DNA of 64,000 bases from Paramecium sonneborni (Eukaryota; Ciliophora; Oligohymenophorea; Peniculida; Parameciidae). Below are positions 12,813 to 24,856 of this stretch, one piece after another. Below the pieces are notes generated by a model. That model searched no databases. It was not told the origin of the DNA and worked only from the letters and a program-made list of their open reading frames with translations. Within the stretch, counting starts at the first letter, position 1. Every line of letters starts with the position of its first letter. The translations under genes were made by a program, and so were the position numbers. The stretch is from NCBI GenBank assembly GCA_905182985.1, contig CAJJDN010000035.1, positions 278,934 to 342,933 of the forward strand, in the 5' to 3' direction.

Positions 12813-14127
12813 TCATTCTTATAAACCACTTCTTTTAATATAAGATTATGATGATCCAGTAGGCCCAGTAACAGTTAGAGTATTACCAGCCCTTGATGTA
12901 ACTGTTCTTGATGAAACTACAACTTCCTAAATATGGTATTAAAATATACTCTCTTTGATCCACTTTTCTTAAGTGATTCTAATTCTGCTTAGCACATTGT
13001 CAATTCTTCCTAGCATTTATTATATTCATGGTTTGCTTTAATGAACTTCTATTTCCACACTTCAACTTCCTATGAGAGATAAGTAACCTTCTCTTAAATA
13101 ACTGTTGTTCCTTAGGATTCTAATTAAGTGTATCTAATTCTCCATTCATCTAATTCCGCATCTTTGTTTCTGATTTGAAGTTGTAATCTTTCAATATCAG
13201 TAGATATCAAAGCTAATCTATTCTACATATTTATGAGATAATGATTACTTCATATTCTCTTAATTACATGATAAGTTCATTATTTTTGGTGTATGATTCT
13301 TATTCAATAAGTGTGTATTTATTTTTCCAATTTAAAATATCTTAATTAGCTTATTATAGTAATCTTTCAAGTCTAGAATTCTCCTCTTTAGACAATCTTA
13401 ATTGATTTTCTAAATCTCTTAATTAACTTGTGTCTTAGGCACTTGTTTATAATTTAGATAATTATAATCTAAGCTATTAAATTTCTTAATCTCTATTTTA
13501 TAGTAATTATTTAAATCTATCATTTTCTGATTGTGATTAACTTAATTGAATTTCTAGATCAGAAATTTATCTTCTCAATCCTGCAATCTAATCTTCCAAT
13601 TAAGTTCTCATGGCAAAAAATTCTGCTTATAATGAAGCTGAATCAGCAGCATTAGCACTATGTAATGTTATATCTCCTCTTAAAGATTCCAATTATGATT
13701 CATAATTATTTCGCATTTACATCATTTGATTTTTTAATTGATCATTCTCTCTACGTAATTGTAATAATTGAGCTTCCAATTATTCAATTCTAGTATTATC
13801 TGTCACTACTTTTACTACTTCTTTTTCTACTACTTTTGCTTCCTTTCTTCTTTCTAAATCAGCAATTATTGATTATAAATATTCACATTCCAATCTCCAT
13901 GGTGTTTCAATTTCTTCCTTTGAAACCACTACAATATTCATACAAAGTGGTGGAGCTTGTTAACAATTTTATTAAACACTGTAAGTACCAGGATAAGAAA
14001 CTTAAGGTATTGATACATTCTATCTTAAAACCTTTTGGCTTGAAATTCGAGGAAGAGGCAATTATTAAGTTTAAATAAGTGGTGCCTCCTCTTAAGTTCT
14101 GATTTACTATTATTAAAATTCCATCAT
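12813..14127 (-). CDS. Long coiled-coil protein, probably cytoskeletal
   Basis: 421 residues with introns at 13223-13248 (26 nt) and 12927-12949 (23 nt). The N-terminal 90 residues are Q- and P-rich. They are followed by a basic/valine stretch (KVVEKEVVKVVTDNTRIEQL) and about 270 residues of near-continuous heptads with polar L/Q/E composition. The C-terminus is a non-coiled Ser/Thr/Gly-rich segment (RAGNTLTVTGPTGSS) ending RSGLQE. The valine-rich charged stretch recalls alveolin/epiplasmin repeats of the ciliate cortex, but there are too few units to claim that family. A structural role in cortex, basal body or cilium is a reasonable guess. Confidence 0.75.
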
Positions 14128-14365
14128 TGGTTACTTTTTTAGAAATTAATATAAATACTTATTAAATGACTTTTCGGGTTTAAGAATTTACAAATCTCAT
14201 CCCTTCTTATCTCTCATTTAATAATTTTATTTTACCATCATCACTAACAAATATTTCTTAACTCATTTATCTTTTATTTAAAATTATTTTTATTTTCCAC
14301 TTTAATCAAATATATATTAAATTCATAAACTATTAATTAATAAAATAATAATAATTAAATCATCA

Positions 14366-15295
14366 ATGCAAGTCTAATATGGGGTAGTACCACAAGCAGT
14401 AGGGAATGCTATTGGAAATGCAATTGTAGGATAACTCTAATAATATGGAGCTTAATTTTTCACTGCAGATGTAAACTAAAAATCTTAAATTAGCCATTTG
14501 CCGGAGTAAACTTCATGCTTGTTGATTAAAAACCAGAGTAAATTAATCCATATAATTTTTAGTTGTGTAGAATGTATATGCCCATGCATTGGAGAAAAGA
14601 AAAACAGTTATCAAATTTCAGTCTCTGAATAAACGGGTCTCCTTGCAAATACGCAGATTGGAGTTATAAATGAGGAATCCGAATGTCCTTAAAGGTTCTT
14701 TTGTTAATGTTGGAGAGCTTTAGATCTATTATTTATCAACACTTAAAACCAGGTCTTATTCAAAGCGCATAGTAATTAAACCTTTTATAATTTAGGAATT
14801 TATAAAGTTCCTTCAGTTTTATGTATGCCATGCGAAAGACCAGAATTAGTTGTATCTCGTGATTCTGAGGTGATTGGATATTTAAAATAACCCTTTATGT
14901 GTTGTGGAAGATCAGAGTAACATATAAGATCTAATTTAAGATGTCCATTACCAATCCTTGAAGAAATTGATATTTGTGATCCATCTGGCAATACTAAATT
15001 TTTTATATCTGGAGAATTTGTATAGTGTGGTTGTATTACGAGAATGTGTGTTATACCTAGATGTACAGGACCTTGTTAATTTATTGACTATGACATTTAT
15101 AATCCTATGAAATAGAAAGTTGGAAGAATTAGAAATATTTTTAATGGCTGTGCTTAAGAATATTGCAGCAAAGCTGATAAATTTTTAATCGAATTTCCTC
15201 CATAGTGTACTTCTTAAGACAAATGTTTGATTATTTTTGCTGCAATCACAATTGATTATGATAATTTTGAATATACATTCTGCAATTTGCCTTGA
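14366..15295 (+). CDS. Phospholipid scramblase family protein
   Basis: 293 residues, a normal scramblase length, with introns at 14471-14493 and 14538-14562. Scramblases move phospholipids between membrane leaflets, often under Ca2+ control. The scramblase core is recognisable: CPLPILEEIDICDP, a CVIPRCTGPCQF stretch matching the family IPRC-x2-PC motif, KVGRIRNIFNGCAQE, then SKADKFLIEFPP and the closing hydrophobic IIFAAITIDYDNFEY that replaces the family's LIDFMFFE. The N-terminus is Q/G/A-rich, as in animal scramblases. Cysteine clusters after the second intron (CVECICPC) could be palmitoylated. The intron choice is forced: without both introns the core is out of frame. Confidence 0.88.
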
Positions 15296-16096
15296 AAGTT
15301 ATAAAAAATATTAAAATATATATTTAATAAATCGAAAATTAAGCCTTATTGATTATTTATATAGATAAAGATTGGAAGTATTATTTAAGATTTAACACAG
15401 AAAGCCTTTTGAATTTCATTAAATACTAGGTAATCTTATAATTATAATACCTCATATTATATCCTGTTATCATATATGTCTTAAGTAATTATATTAAAAA
15501 TAATTGAATACCTAGAAAGATATCATCAAATCCATCATAAGACCTTTCTACTATTATAATAAATATTATCTAGGAGCACAATAATATTTCAGTTTAATCA
15601 ATATATGATTAATATTAAATCCTATTCCTGTTCTAGCAGAAATGATAAGAGGAACTGTTTTTTGAGGTTATACCAAGAGCTTATTTATTTTTATTTCCAA
15701 AACTAAGAATTTAATTTGATTTATGATCAATTACTTAATCTATTTAATATTTAATTCAAAAAAATATTTTACTTATGCATAATAAATATTCAAGACAATC
15801 AATTAACATAATTCGTTGCTTATCTGAAAAATTTTTTCATTCTTAATAGTTAATAGTTTCTATGCTCTAGTTAATCTAAGTAGTTTAAATTTGTCAATTA
15901 TAACAGTAAATTCAAGAAAAACTGGAATTGAAGTTAAATGCTTTAAATAAATTAAGAAATCAATTAGGACTTAGAGATAATTGTTATAAATTAAAATAGC
16001 AGAAATTACTTTTAAGAATAAGAAATTAACTCTTAAGAGGAAAAATTTATTGATAGGATGATTGCTAATTTTAAATTATGAAATTAATAAATTATA
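15296..16096. other. Spacer with possible unassigned minus-strand coding fragments
   Basis: An 800-bp gap between convergent genes. On the minus strand about 15480-15700 reads protein-like sequence (for example VPLIISARTGIGFNINH), and with introns near 15551-15579 and 15481-15512 could continue. I could not build a gene with a start and stop, and I do not recognise the family. Confidence 0.3.
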
Positions 16097-18297
16097 TCAA
16101 ATTAATTCGCAACATGCATTTTCTCCCTCTTTTGTTCCTTTTACTATTGATGAAATATATGGATTCATTGAAGAAGTCATAAATCTTGCTACCAAAAAAT
16201 ACTTGCTATAAGTATCTCGAATTTATCTGTTTTCAAATAAATTTCTTAGATAGTTTTTTAAGGAAGGAAAAGGTGTAAAATCAAAATCAACAAAAAACAA
16301 GCCAGAAATTTCTGCTATAAATCTAATTTTATATAATTAATTTACGTTAAATCTGCAATTGTTGGAGTTCTGGATGCCATGATATACTTGTAATGTCCTC
16401 CTCCTAAAAATGTATCAATAAAAAATTGAAGTAACTCATTTATTTCTCTAAGTCTTTCTTATTTATTATTTGGCATTTATTTTTTCATAAATTTAGGACC
16501 AAAAAAGAAATCCATAGAATATAGAGTTAATGATTTGAAACCAGTGTGATGGAAATCTAAAAAGGAATCTATTTTGCTTCTTAATGGATAATTAGGATAG
16601 AAATCAGTGAGATTAAATTGGATACATATAAATTTCATGATAGCATGACTTTCAAATAAATTAAAATTGCCATAAGTGATAGCTGGAAGACTTTAGTTAG
16701 GATTAATAATATTATAAGGAGGTCTTGTATTTTCTCCTCCTTAGATGTCAATATCTTTTTCAGTGAAATTTATATAAGCCATTTTTAATAATGATTTTAC
16801 AGCTTTAGAAGGGGGAGATACAAAATTATAGTATAAAGTTAATTTTTCTTTTGGACGTATTGAATCTAGAATTTGAGTAATTTGTAAAGCAAATTTTCCA
16901 ATTTTTTAACTTTACAAAAATTGAAAGTATTCTCTATGCGATTTTTTCATTTCAGGCATTTGAAATACTCTTTATATATAAGTATCCAAACCTAAAATAT
17001 GTTCAAAAGGAAAATCTGTAATAAATAATTAAGCTAAATCACAACAAACTTTAATGTCTGCTAAAGTAGGAATTGATGATCCATTAATATAAGCCCAATT
17101 TCCTTTGTTTAAAAATATTTTAACAAAGAATTCTAGAGTGCCTTTAACATCTTTTAATTATTATTCTTTATTAGAGGGTATTGGCAATTTCATAAGAGTA
17201 GGACCAATAAAACAAGAGAAAGCATATTTAGTAAGTGATTACATTTCAGTTATGTGAAAATCTAAATATTAATCTACTTGTGCTTTGGTTTAGAAATTGA
17301 AAGGATACAGATTATATAATTTAAATTTTTGAGCCACATATTTCATAATAGCACCACTTTCAAATAAAGATAAGTTTCCATCTTAAATAGCTGGAAGAGA
17401 TTCATTAGGATTAATTGCTTAGTATTCAGGAGTTTTATTTTATCCTTTTTAGATATAGATAATTTTTTCGTTATATTCAACTCCACTATGTAATAAAGTA
17501 GTTCTGGCAGCTCTAGAAGGAGATGAGAAAGGATGATGATATAAATTAATTTACCAATTTTATTTTTTGTCAATTCCACTAATGATATAAGTAATTGAAT
17601 CATTAGGTTTAGTATTTTTAATAACGTCTATATATTCAGTATAAGCTTCTCTAATTTCTGGTATTGAGAACATTTCTTATAGATAATCTCTAATTTTTGG
17701 AAATTAATTGAAATCGAAACCGGTCAATAAGAGTTGGGTCAAATCAGCAATACATCTTTAATATTTTTTATAAATACTTTAAATCAGCTATTGTTATTGA
17801 TGGTTGATTTTATATGTATCTTCCCTTTAAAAAAATAGATTCAAAGAATTTAAGTGTATCTATTGTATCCTCATACATTTATTCTTTATTTTAAGGTACA
17901 GGTTTCTTCATCAACATTGGAAATAGAAAACATTAATTTGTATATGTTCCTATAGCATCTAAACCAGTTTGACTCCAATCTAAGTAACAGTCTACTCTTG
18001 CTCTGCTTCGGAAATCCTTATAATTTTATATTGTTTTACTCTTGGATAAAATTGGGTTAACTCCTTTTTTATAGCAATATATTTTAGAATGGCATGACTT
18101 TCAAAAAGCTTCAATTCTCCATCTACTAGTGCTGGCAAAGATTAGTTTGGATTGATATATTAATATTCAGGAGTTTTATGTTCTCCTTTCATTAGATCCA
18201 CAATTTTGCCTTAAAAAACAACCTTTGACAACAAAAGTAATGAACGAACTGCTCTTGAAGGAGGAGACTATGGAGAAAAGTAAAATATTAAAGACAT
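16097..18297 (-). CDS. Triple glutathione S-transferase fusion protein (three tandem GST units)
   Basis: One 710-residue reading frame, with introns 18017-18039, 17756-17777 and 16323-16345 (22-23 nt), holds three complete theta-like GST units of about 235 residues. Each starts with a thioredoxin-fold half: SPQSPPSRAVRSLL, HHPFSSPSRAARTTLL and NFVSPPSKAVKSLL, where an N-terminal serine would be catalytic. Each then has the cis-proline loop and glutathione-site motif (NPNQSLPA.../ESHAI, NPNESLPA.../ESGAI, NPNQSLPA.../ESHAI) and a helical C-terminal half containing T-I-A-D-L or equivalent. No TGA or missing sequence separates the units; the linkers (for example SQKIGKFALQITQILDSI) run straight into the next unit. 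Normal cytosolic GSTs are single-unit dimers of about 220 residues that conjugate glutathione to electrophiles. The fused form would make an intramolecular assembly. Confidence 0.9.
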
Positions 18298-18449
18298 AAT
18301 TAATACTAATCTTTTTAAAGTTCATAGCTTTGATTAATTTACATTGGAATTTAGAACATCCATAAAGATTCAATAAAATAATTGTTTGTAATATAAATAT
18401 ATATATTGATTAAAAATATATTATTAAATAAATTACATTGTTATAATTT

Positions 18450-19124
18450 TCATTTTCCATTTGAGAAACCTATTTCAAGCATTAATGTCTTAAATCCATT
18501 TAAAAAATTCTTAATGAATTCAGTACATATCTCTAATGGAACAAATTCATCTAATTCTTCTTAATCCAAAGACATAAGTCCAGCTTCTTCACCTGCTTAT
18601 TGTAAAAGATCAACAAATTACTATATATCAATATTTGACATTATTTTAGTATTAGATAACTAATAAGTAATATTATAAGTTACTTCATATAGTATTTAAA
18701 CAGTTTCTAGTTTAATAAATTGATGATTTTAATAAGTAATGACAGTATCGTTAGTTGTTAATAGACGGACAAACCATTCACTTACATGATCAATACCATT
18801 TTTGCAAATTTCATCCCATAAAATTGAAGTACACAATCCTTGAAGTTGAGATTGAAATTCATAAGTTTAAACATTTTTAAGATTCCTACCACAATATTAA
18901 GCAAAGAGAACTAATTAATCAATTGTGATTAAGCCTGTGCGTTTACTATCTAAAACAAAGAGAGTTCCTAAATGTGCAAATGTGAATGGGTAATTTTCTT
19001 GATGTTAGAGCTTTAAGACTTCAGAAATTTTAAGATGTTGTCTTTGATTATCACTCTTAACTCTATCAAACTCATTTTTTATGTAGGTTTTTATACCATT
19101 ATCAATTGTATTCTAATTACCCAT
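18450..19124 (-). CDS. EF-hand-like hypothetical protein with N-terminal Met-Gly
   Basis: 224 residues, no intron. The start MGNQNT has glycine at position 2 and could be N-myristoylated. Around residue 50 the stretch FVLDSKRTGLITIDQLVLFA has EF-hand spacing, but the loop lacks acidic residues at positions 3, 5 and 12, so calcium binding is doubtful. The C-terminal third is acidic (SLDQEEELDEF-like). It resembles conserved single-domain EF-hand-like proteins of ciliates; no function is known to me. Its ATG lies only 2 bp after the stop of the upstream gene on the same strand. Confidence 0.75.
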
Positions 19125-19126
19125 AA

Positions 19127-19687
19127 TCAATTAAATTATTTGAATTCATCAATCAATTATAATTATAATTCTCTCAATTCATTTACTCTCTATTGATTAT
19201 CTTAGATCTCTATTTTTAGTCTTTCATTCTCCTCTATGATTGCAGTATAATCAGATTGTAAACTCTCTTATTCTAATTATAATTATTTTAGTTAGCCTAA
19301 CAATTCTTCATGTGAATGCTATTCGATTCGGTTTTGTAAATGCGTGATTTTATCTGTATAATAATCAATCTCATCTATATATTCATCTATGATTTAGTTT
19401 GCCTAAATGATTGTCTATTAATCATTTATTTTTTAGTCTTTTGTTTTTTAGCTTTTCAGATTTTAATTTTAATTATAAACCTTATTTTATGTAGTGTTAA
19501 TGCTAACTGATTTCTTTTATGATTAATTGACTGATTATTTACTTTTCTTTTCATTACAGTATTTATTATATAATTTATTGAATGTATCATCAGATTTTTT
19601 TGAAGAATGGTTATTAGTGATTTCTAAATAAACCATTTTTAATTACTCATATTTTCTTATAATCTATTCCATATTTGTTATATTCAT
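19127..19687 (-). CDS. Coiled-coil hypothetical protein
   Basis: An intronless 186-residue protein, very rich in Q, K, N and E. Residues about 1-60 form a charged N-terminus (MNITNMEQIIRKYEQLKMVY). From residue 85 onward it is a predicted coiled coil (THLQNRIEQHSHEELLGQLK and later heptads) running to the C-terminus FKQFN. No named family was recognised. It is upstream of, and co-directional with, the EF-hand-like gene, separated by 2 bp and in a different frame. Confidence 0.7.
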
Positions 19688-19897
19688 ATTTATTATCTAA
19701 TAAATTTCAATATTATGATACAGCCAATCTTTCCAAATAAAATATATCAATTTCTTTTGCATGTTATTTTTAATATTTTTATAAATCTTGTGTCCAATAA
19801 TCAATTTATTATAGTAATTCGAATTTGGCTTCGTTAATCATATAAATTTTATAATACAAATTTAATATTATTAGTTATTTTATAAACATAGATTCAA

Positions 19898-21571
19898 ATG
19901 AATAAAAGATAATAAACTGAGCATGAGAATCTAAAAATCAAAAGAGCTCTTATGAGAAAATAAATAAATTAATCTCATAGAATTGATACAGAATTTGAAA
20001 TTGATGATAGATTTCGTTCAAATTCTTTATTTGTAAAAAATGAAGAATTTGATGTAGAAGACTCTATTTAATATGATTAATAAGCTTGGGAACGTATAGA
20101 TAAATGGACTTAAAGTTCTCCAAATTAAAGAAACAGTTGTTCTTGGGTTATATTTTAAGATTGTTTATATATATTTGGTGGATTCACTTTTAATGGAAGA
20201 TTAGATGATGTTCATAGATATTAATTTCATTCTAGTTAATGGTAAAGACTAGACACAACAGGATCTAAACCAACTGCAAGAGAAAATAATGGAGCTATTG
20301 AATATAAAGGTTAAATGTACATTTTTGGGGGATGTGATGGATTATTATGGCTCAATGATTTTTATTCATTAAATCTAAAAACTCTTAATTGGAAAAAAAT
20401 TGAACCTACTGGTCAATGTCCATCTGAAAGATTTGGAATAGCTTGTGGAGCTTATTAAACTAAAATGCTTATATTTGGAGGTTGTGATGGTAATCATTAT
20501 TTAAATGATGCTTATGTTTTTGATTTTGAAGAAAAAGTTTGGAATAAGTTATAATTAATTGGAGACATTCCTTCTACTAGATCTTGTCCTTCTTTTAGTG
20601 TATTAAATAATTAAATATATATTTTTGGTGGATTTGATGGAGTAAATAGATTAAATGATTTTTATAAAATTAATATTTTTACAGGTAAAGTTAAAAGAAT
20701 TAGTTAACATGGCACAATACCATGTCCAAGATATGTATATATATTTTAATTCATTTTTAGTTTCATGCTTCTGAAATTTATTAAAATAAATTATTATTAT
20801 TTGGTGGATTTAATGGTTAAGCAAGATTAAATGATTTATATGAATTTGATTTCGGAAATAAAACCTGGAAAAAATTAGAAGTACATGAATCTCCTAAAGG
20901 AAGATCATCTATGGTATTTTAAATTTATAATGATTCTCTTTATATTTTTGGAGGATATGATGGAGATGAACTTCTAAATGATATTTATAAACTAGAATTC
21001 AAAAATGCATAGATTCCAAGATCTAGCTTTTTATAAGATTTAAATTCTTTAATTAATAATCCTTTAATGAGTGATGTCATTTTTCTCATAGAAGATCGTT
21101 AAATTTATGCTAATAAATGTATTCTAGGAGCTAGGAGTGAACACTTTTAAACTTTATTTTTCGAAGAATTTAGAGATAAAGAATAAATATATATAGAAAT
21201 TACTGAATGTGGCTATTAAACATTCATGGACATGCTTTTATATCTCTATACTGATCAATTAGATTTTTCCTTTAATACAAATAGACTTTTAAATCTTATC
21301 ATTTTATCTGATCAATATTTGCTATTAAGATTAAAATATCTATGTGAAGAATAATTGACTAGAAAAATTAATTTTAATAATGTTATTGAATTAATCTTAT
21401 TTTCTAAAAAGTATAATTTATATTTAATTTAGATACAATTCTAAATTATTACTCGCCTAAACTATGAAATATTTAGTTGATAATATTTCTACCATTAAAA
21501 AAAGAAAAGATTTTAATAAATTAGCCTAAGAACCTGAGATACTTTTAGAAATAATACAAAAAAAATGTTGA
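19898..21571 (+). CDS. Kelch-repeat protein with C-terminal BTB/POZ domain
   Basis: 541 residues; introns 20735-20760 (26 nt) and 21411-21432 (22 nt). Residues about 65-370 hold six kelch blades, each with the [I/L]YIFGGxDG...NDxYxF pattern and a conserved downstream W. Residues about 385-490 are a BTB domain: NPLMSDVIFLIEDRQIYANK, then ARSEHFQTLFFEEF and a hydrophobic core LLYLYTDQLDF. Kelch before BTB is the LZTR1-like order, reversed from KLHL proteins. Such proteins are typically substrate adaptors for Cullin-3 ubiquitin ligases: BTB binds the cullin and the propeller binds the substrate. The second intron is required to reach the C-terminal KKRKDFNKLAQEPEILLEII. Confidence 0.92.
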
Positions 21572-22215
21572 CAAAAATATATTACTTTTTCATTTTGTAA
21601 TTTTAACTCTACTTTATTTAATCTTTCTCTTTAATATTTATATTTAATCTTCATTTCAGTTTAAGTTTTTACTTTTTATTTTAGTATTTCTTTTTCATTT
21701 TTCTTTTCAATTTAACCCATATTATTTTTAATTTTTTTTGACTTCTCCTATTATACTTTATTTACTCAAAGGATATGATTTTAATTTATTTCATATAGGC
21801 TAAAAAATTTGTATTCGTTTTAAGTTCATAATTTTCTAATTTATCTGAAAAATATCAAAATTTATGGCTCCGTCTAACAATTTAATACTTTTTTCTTAAT
21901 AATCAAATGAGCTATTTGATTTCTCAAACTTTTCCTTTTAAATTTCTTTATCATAAAAAATTGTCATTTTTTGAATAATATATTTTGTTTAAAGTAAAAA
22001 AAGCTTTATCGCAGTTTAGATTTTTTTTTTAAATTAATCCACTTAAAATATATATGTTTTATTAATAATTTAGACAAAAATAAGTTTATTTAAGTTTTAA
22101 AGTATTCTCTGATACTTAAAGGATGATAAAGAAGATTTAATAAACTATTGTGTATTAATCTTTATTTTTAAATGAAAAATATATATTTAATATAGTTTTG
22201 AAATTGATATTGTAT
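21572..22215. other. AT-rich gap between convergent genes
   Basis: About 640 bp with long T runs. No gene recognised. Confidence 0.5.
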
Positions 22216-24271
22216 TCACAAATTTAATGTTAATAAAAATAAATTTATCAGATACATTAAATCATCTTTCGTCCTAATGTTAATTTTAGAATCACTTAAA
22301 TCAGTTGAATTGGTTGAATCAGTTGAATTGGTTGAATTAGTGGAATTGGTTGAATTGGTTGGATCAGTTGAATTATTTGAATTAGTTGAATTTGAAGTTG
22401 AATTTGTAGTCTCTGTTGCATTAGATGATAAATTTGTTGTATTTGATGAATTTGTAGAATTTTATGAAACATTAGTGGAATTAGATGTTGAATTAGTAGA
22501 ATTTCCTAAGCCTCCTATTAGAAGTTCAATCAATTAATAATTATCACAAAATCCTCCTCTCAAAACATAACCTGGTTAACATGTTGAACATTTATTATAA
22601 TTTGAACAAGTCAAACAATTCTTAAATTAATAAAAAGAATAATTACAGCAGGACAGCCAACACAATATTTGATATTTTCATATACATAAGTAGATTCTGG
22701 ACATTTATCTAAACAACTACCCTTATATCTATATTTTGTGCATTCAGTATTACAATCTTTTGAGGAGTATCCTAACTTACAAATACACTTAAATATGTAA
22801 ATATAAGATACTTCTTTATTAATGCAAAAACCTTTAGAACTGCATGAATTGGAACATTCATCTTTATTTTCACAAAATTCAGAAGGATTTGAAGGACATT
22901 TAATACTGCCATAATAAGTTTCTGGAAGTTTGATACTATCTCCTTTTGAACAATCGAATTCTTATCCTTCAATAATAAGGAATAAGGTATTGTTTATATC
23001 ATCACATTTATATTACAAACAAGAGTATTATGAATATGCTTATTATTTTTTTGAAACAGAACCTGATACACATATACTATCTGAGCCAAAATGTTGTAGT
23101 AATCCTGAGGATGCTTAAGATTCTATATTATCAGGATCTCTGCAATCATAATTAGAATATATGTAATAATATTTGCATGGACCTGTTAATTATTCTGGTT
23201 TACACTTAGAAACACCTGATTTATAAAATGAACAATTAGTTGTATTTTCAACAGAACAGAATTCAGAAAAATTTCCTCCTAAACATTATTGATCTGCAAA
23301 ATTGCATCCTTTATTTTTTCCCCATAATGGTTTATCTGGTGAATATTCTGATATTCGATAAAATCTTTTAATCTTAATTATTTTTTTACCCTGTGTCTTA
23401 AAATAATTCAAATGTAAAATCTGTTATTAAAAAGTTTCCTGTCATATCTGAACCTGTCATTATTTCATTATAGAATAGATTTCTCTCAAAATGAGACCCT
23501 TAAGTTCCTGATCCACCATTATTTTCCATTTATAATCCTTTTAATGTTGTACAATTAAAATGATATTGCACATAATTTGTCACTCTTGGGGTTGATAAAT
23601 AAATTACTTTTTAAATAGTATAACTATTTGAAGAATTATAATCTTCTCCTGTGACTGAATCATAATAAGTAGAGAAATAATCATCTACAAAACCTAAACC
23701 ATGAATAATTTCATGAATTGCTGTCTCTAAATTATTTTCAAATTATGAATGAGTCATATTTTCAAGTTTTGAATAAAACATATTCCATGAAACCAAAGCA
23801 AATATTGGTCGTAAAGTTATTTCATCGAAAATCGCCGGACCACAATATGCTAAATAAGTCTCTGTTGTTGAATTTTCAACATTTACAAATAAAACCTATT
23901 TTTATTAAATAATATACTAAATCTGCATCATATTCTTTAGCTTTCAAAGCCTCGCTTATATTAAAACCAAAAATCTTATTTGGATAATCTTTCTTGTAAG
24001 TAATCTTTGAACTTGTTCTTCGTATTAATAAATGTTTTTAAAAAAATACGCTTGTTACATCAAGAACATTAGATATAAATTTCAATTATTTAGCATCGTA
24101 AGAGCTATTTAAAAATTCATAATGAATTCTTAATGGTTCCCATGATAAAGAAGTTATATTTGGCTTACTCTCTTATAATTTCCTTTTTGATCCTTCGCTT
24201 AATTTGTAGTTCAATAATGGTTCACTTTTAAAGCAAGCCAACATTAGGAATGTTATTATAAATGAAACCAT
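22216..24271 (-). CDS. Leishmanolysin (GP63, peptidase M8)-like surface metalloprotease with Asn-Ser-Thr stalk
   Basis: 652 residues; introns 23896-23917, 23365-23389, 22788-22811 and 22621-22646. A signal peptide (MVSFIITFLMLACFKS) leads into an M8 zinc protease domain. The zinc site ETAIHEIIHGLGF gives HExxH, and the third histidine lies in SHFERNLFYNEIMTG, the family H...NEIMTG arrangement. A Cys-rich region and an EGF-like cluster (CSNSCSSKGFC) follow. Residues about 560-630 are then almost only N, S and T, making many overlapping N-x-S/T glycosylation sites. The protein ends in a hydrophobic tail (LMYLINLFLLTLNL), probably a GPI signal. In ciliates this family is widespread and thought to act at the surface or in food vacuoles. 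A protective propeptide is likely at residues about 20-170. Confidence 0.92.
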
Positions 24272-24856
24272 TTATATAAATATTATTTTTTTTTAAATTT
24301 GAGAAAAGTTATTTTTAATTCAATCTAATATAATTTTTTCTCTTAAATTCTTTGTATAGAGTTTCAATCTTCATCAAATATTTTAAATTTAATTTAGACA
24401 GATTAATTTGATTCGCCTTGATATGTTAAATTTTTCTGTACATTTATTAACCCTTCATAAATATGTATGTATATTTAATTACAAAATACTTTTAGAACAG
24501 AAGTTAAAGACATTTAAATTATTATTTTTATTTTAATTCATGACTTTTTTACCTAATATGATCAATTTTAAAATTTTATTTATAAATAATTGATCTAAAA
24601 ACTAAAAGTGTTTCAAAACTCTAAAGCTAAAGCAAAATATATTAAAACTGTTAAAACATTATAATTGAATTCTTAGTCATAAATTTTAGAGAAGATTCCA
24701 AAATTCAAAAAACATCTAGATTCAAATTATTCATTGAAAAATTTTATTTGAAAAATTAAATTAATCATATTATAAATTAGAAATAAGTGATTTAAATAAA
24801 AAAAAAAAATATAGATTTTTATAAGTTTTATTATTAAGAATAATAAAAAATTTTTG
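24272..24856. other. AT-rich intergenic region between divergent genes
   Basis: About 585 bp holding the 5' regions of the GP63-like and P5-ATPase genes. No gene recognised. Confidence 0.5.

Noticed and set aside
15480..15720. Atg4-like cysteine protease fragment
   Set aside because: A weak resemblance (I-x-x-R-x-G...IN...LK) without the catalytic Cys, Asp or His regions; too little to name.
16060..16382. Plus-strand open frame reading well for about 100 codons
   Set aside because: Antisense to the third GST unit; the minus strand continues the GST C-terminal domain through a 23-nt intron.
22277..22537. Plus-strand frame rich in V, E and L repeats
   Set aside because: It is the antisense of the Asn-Ser-Thr repeat of the GP63-like gene, which has the protease domain in frame.
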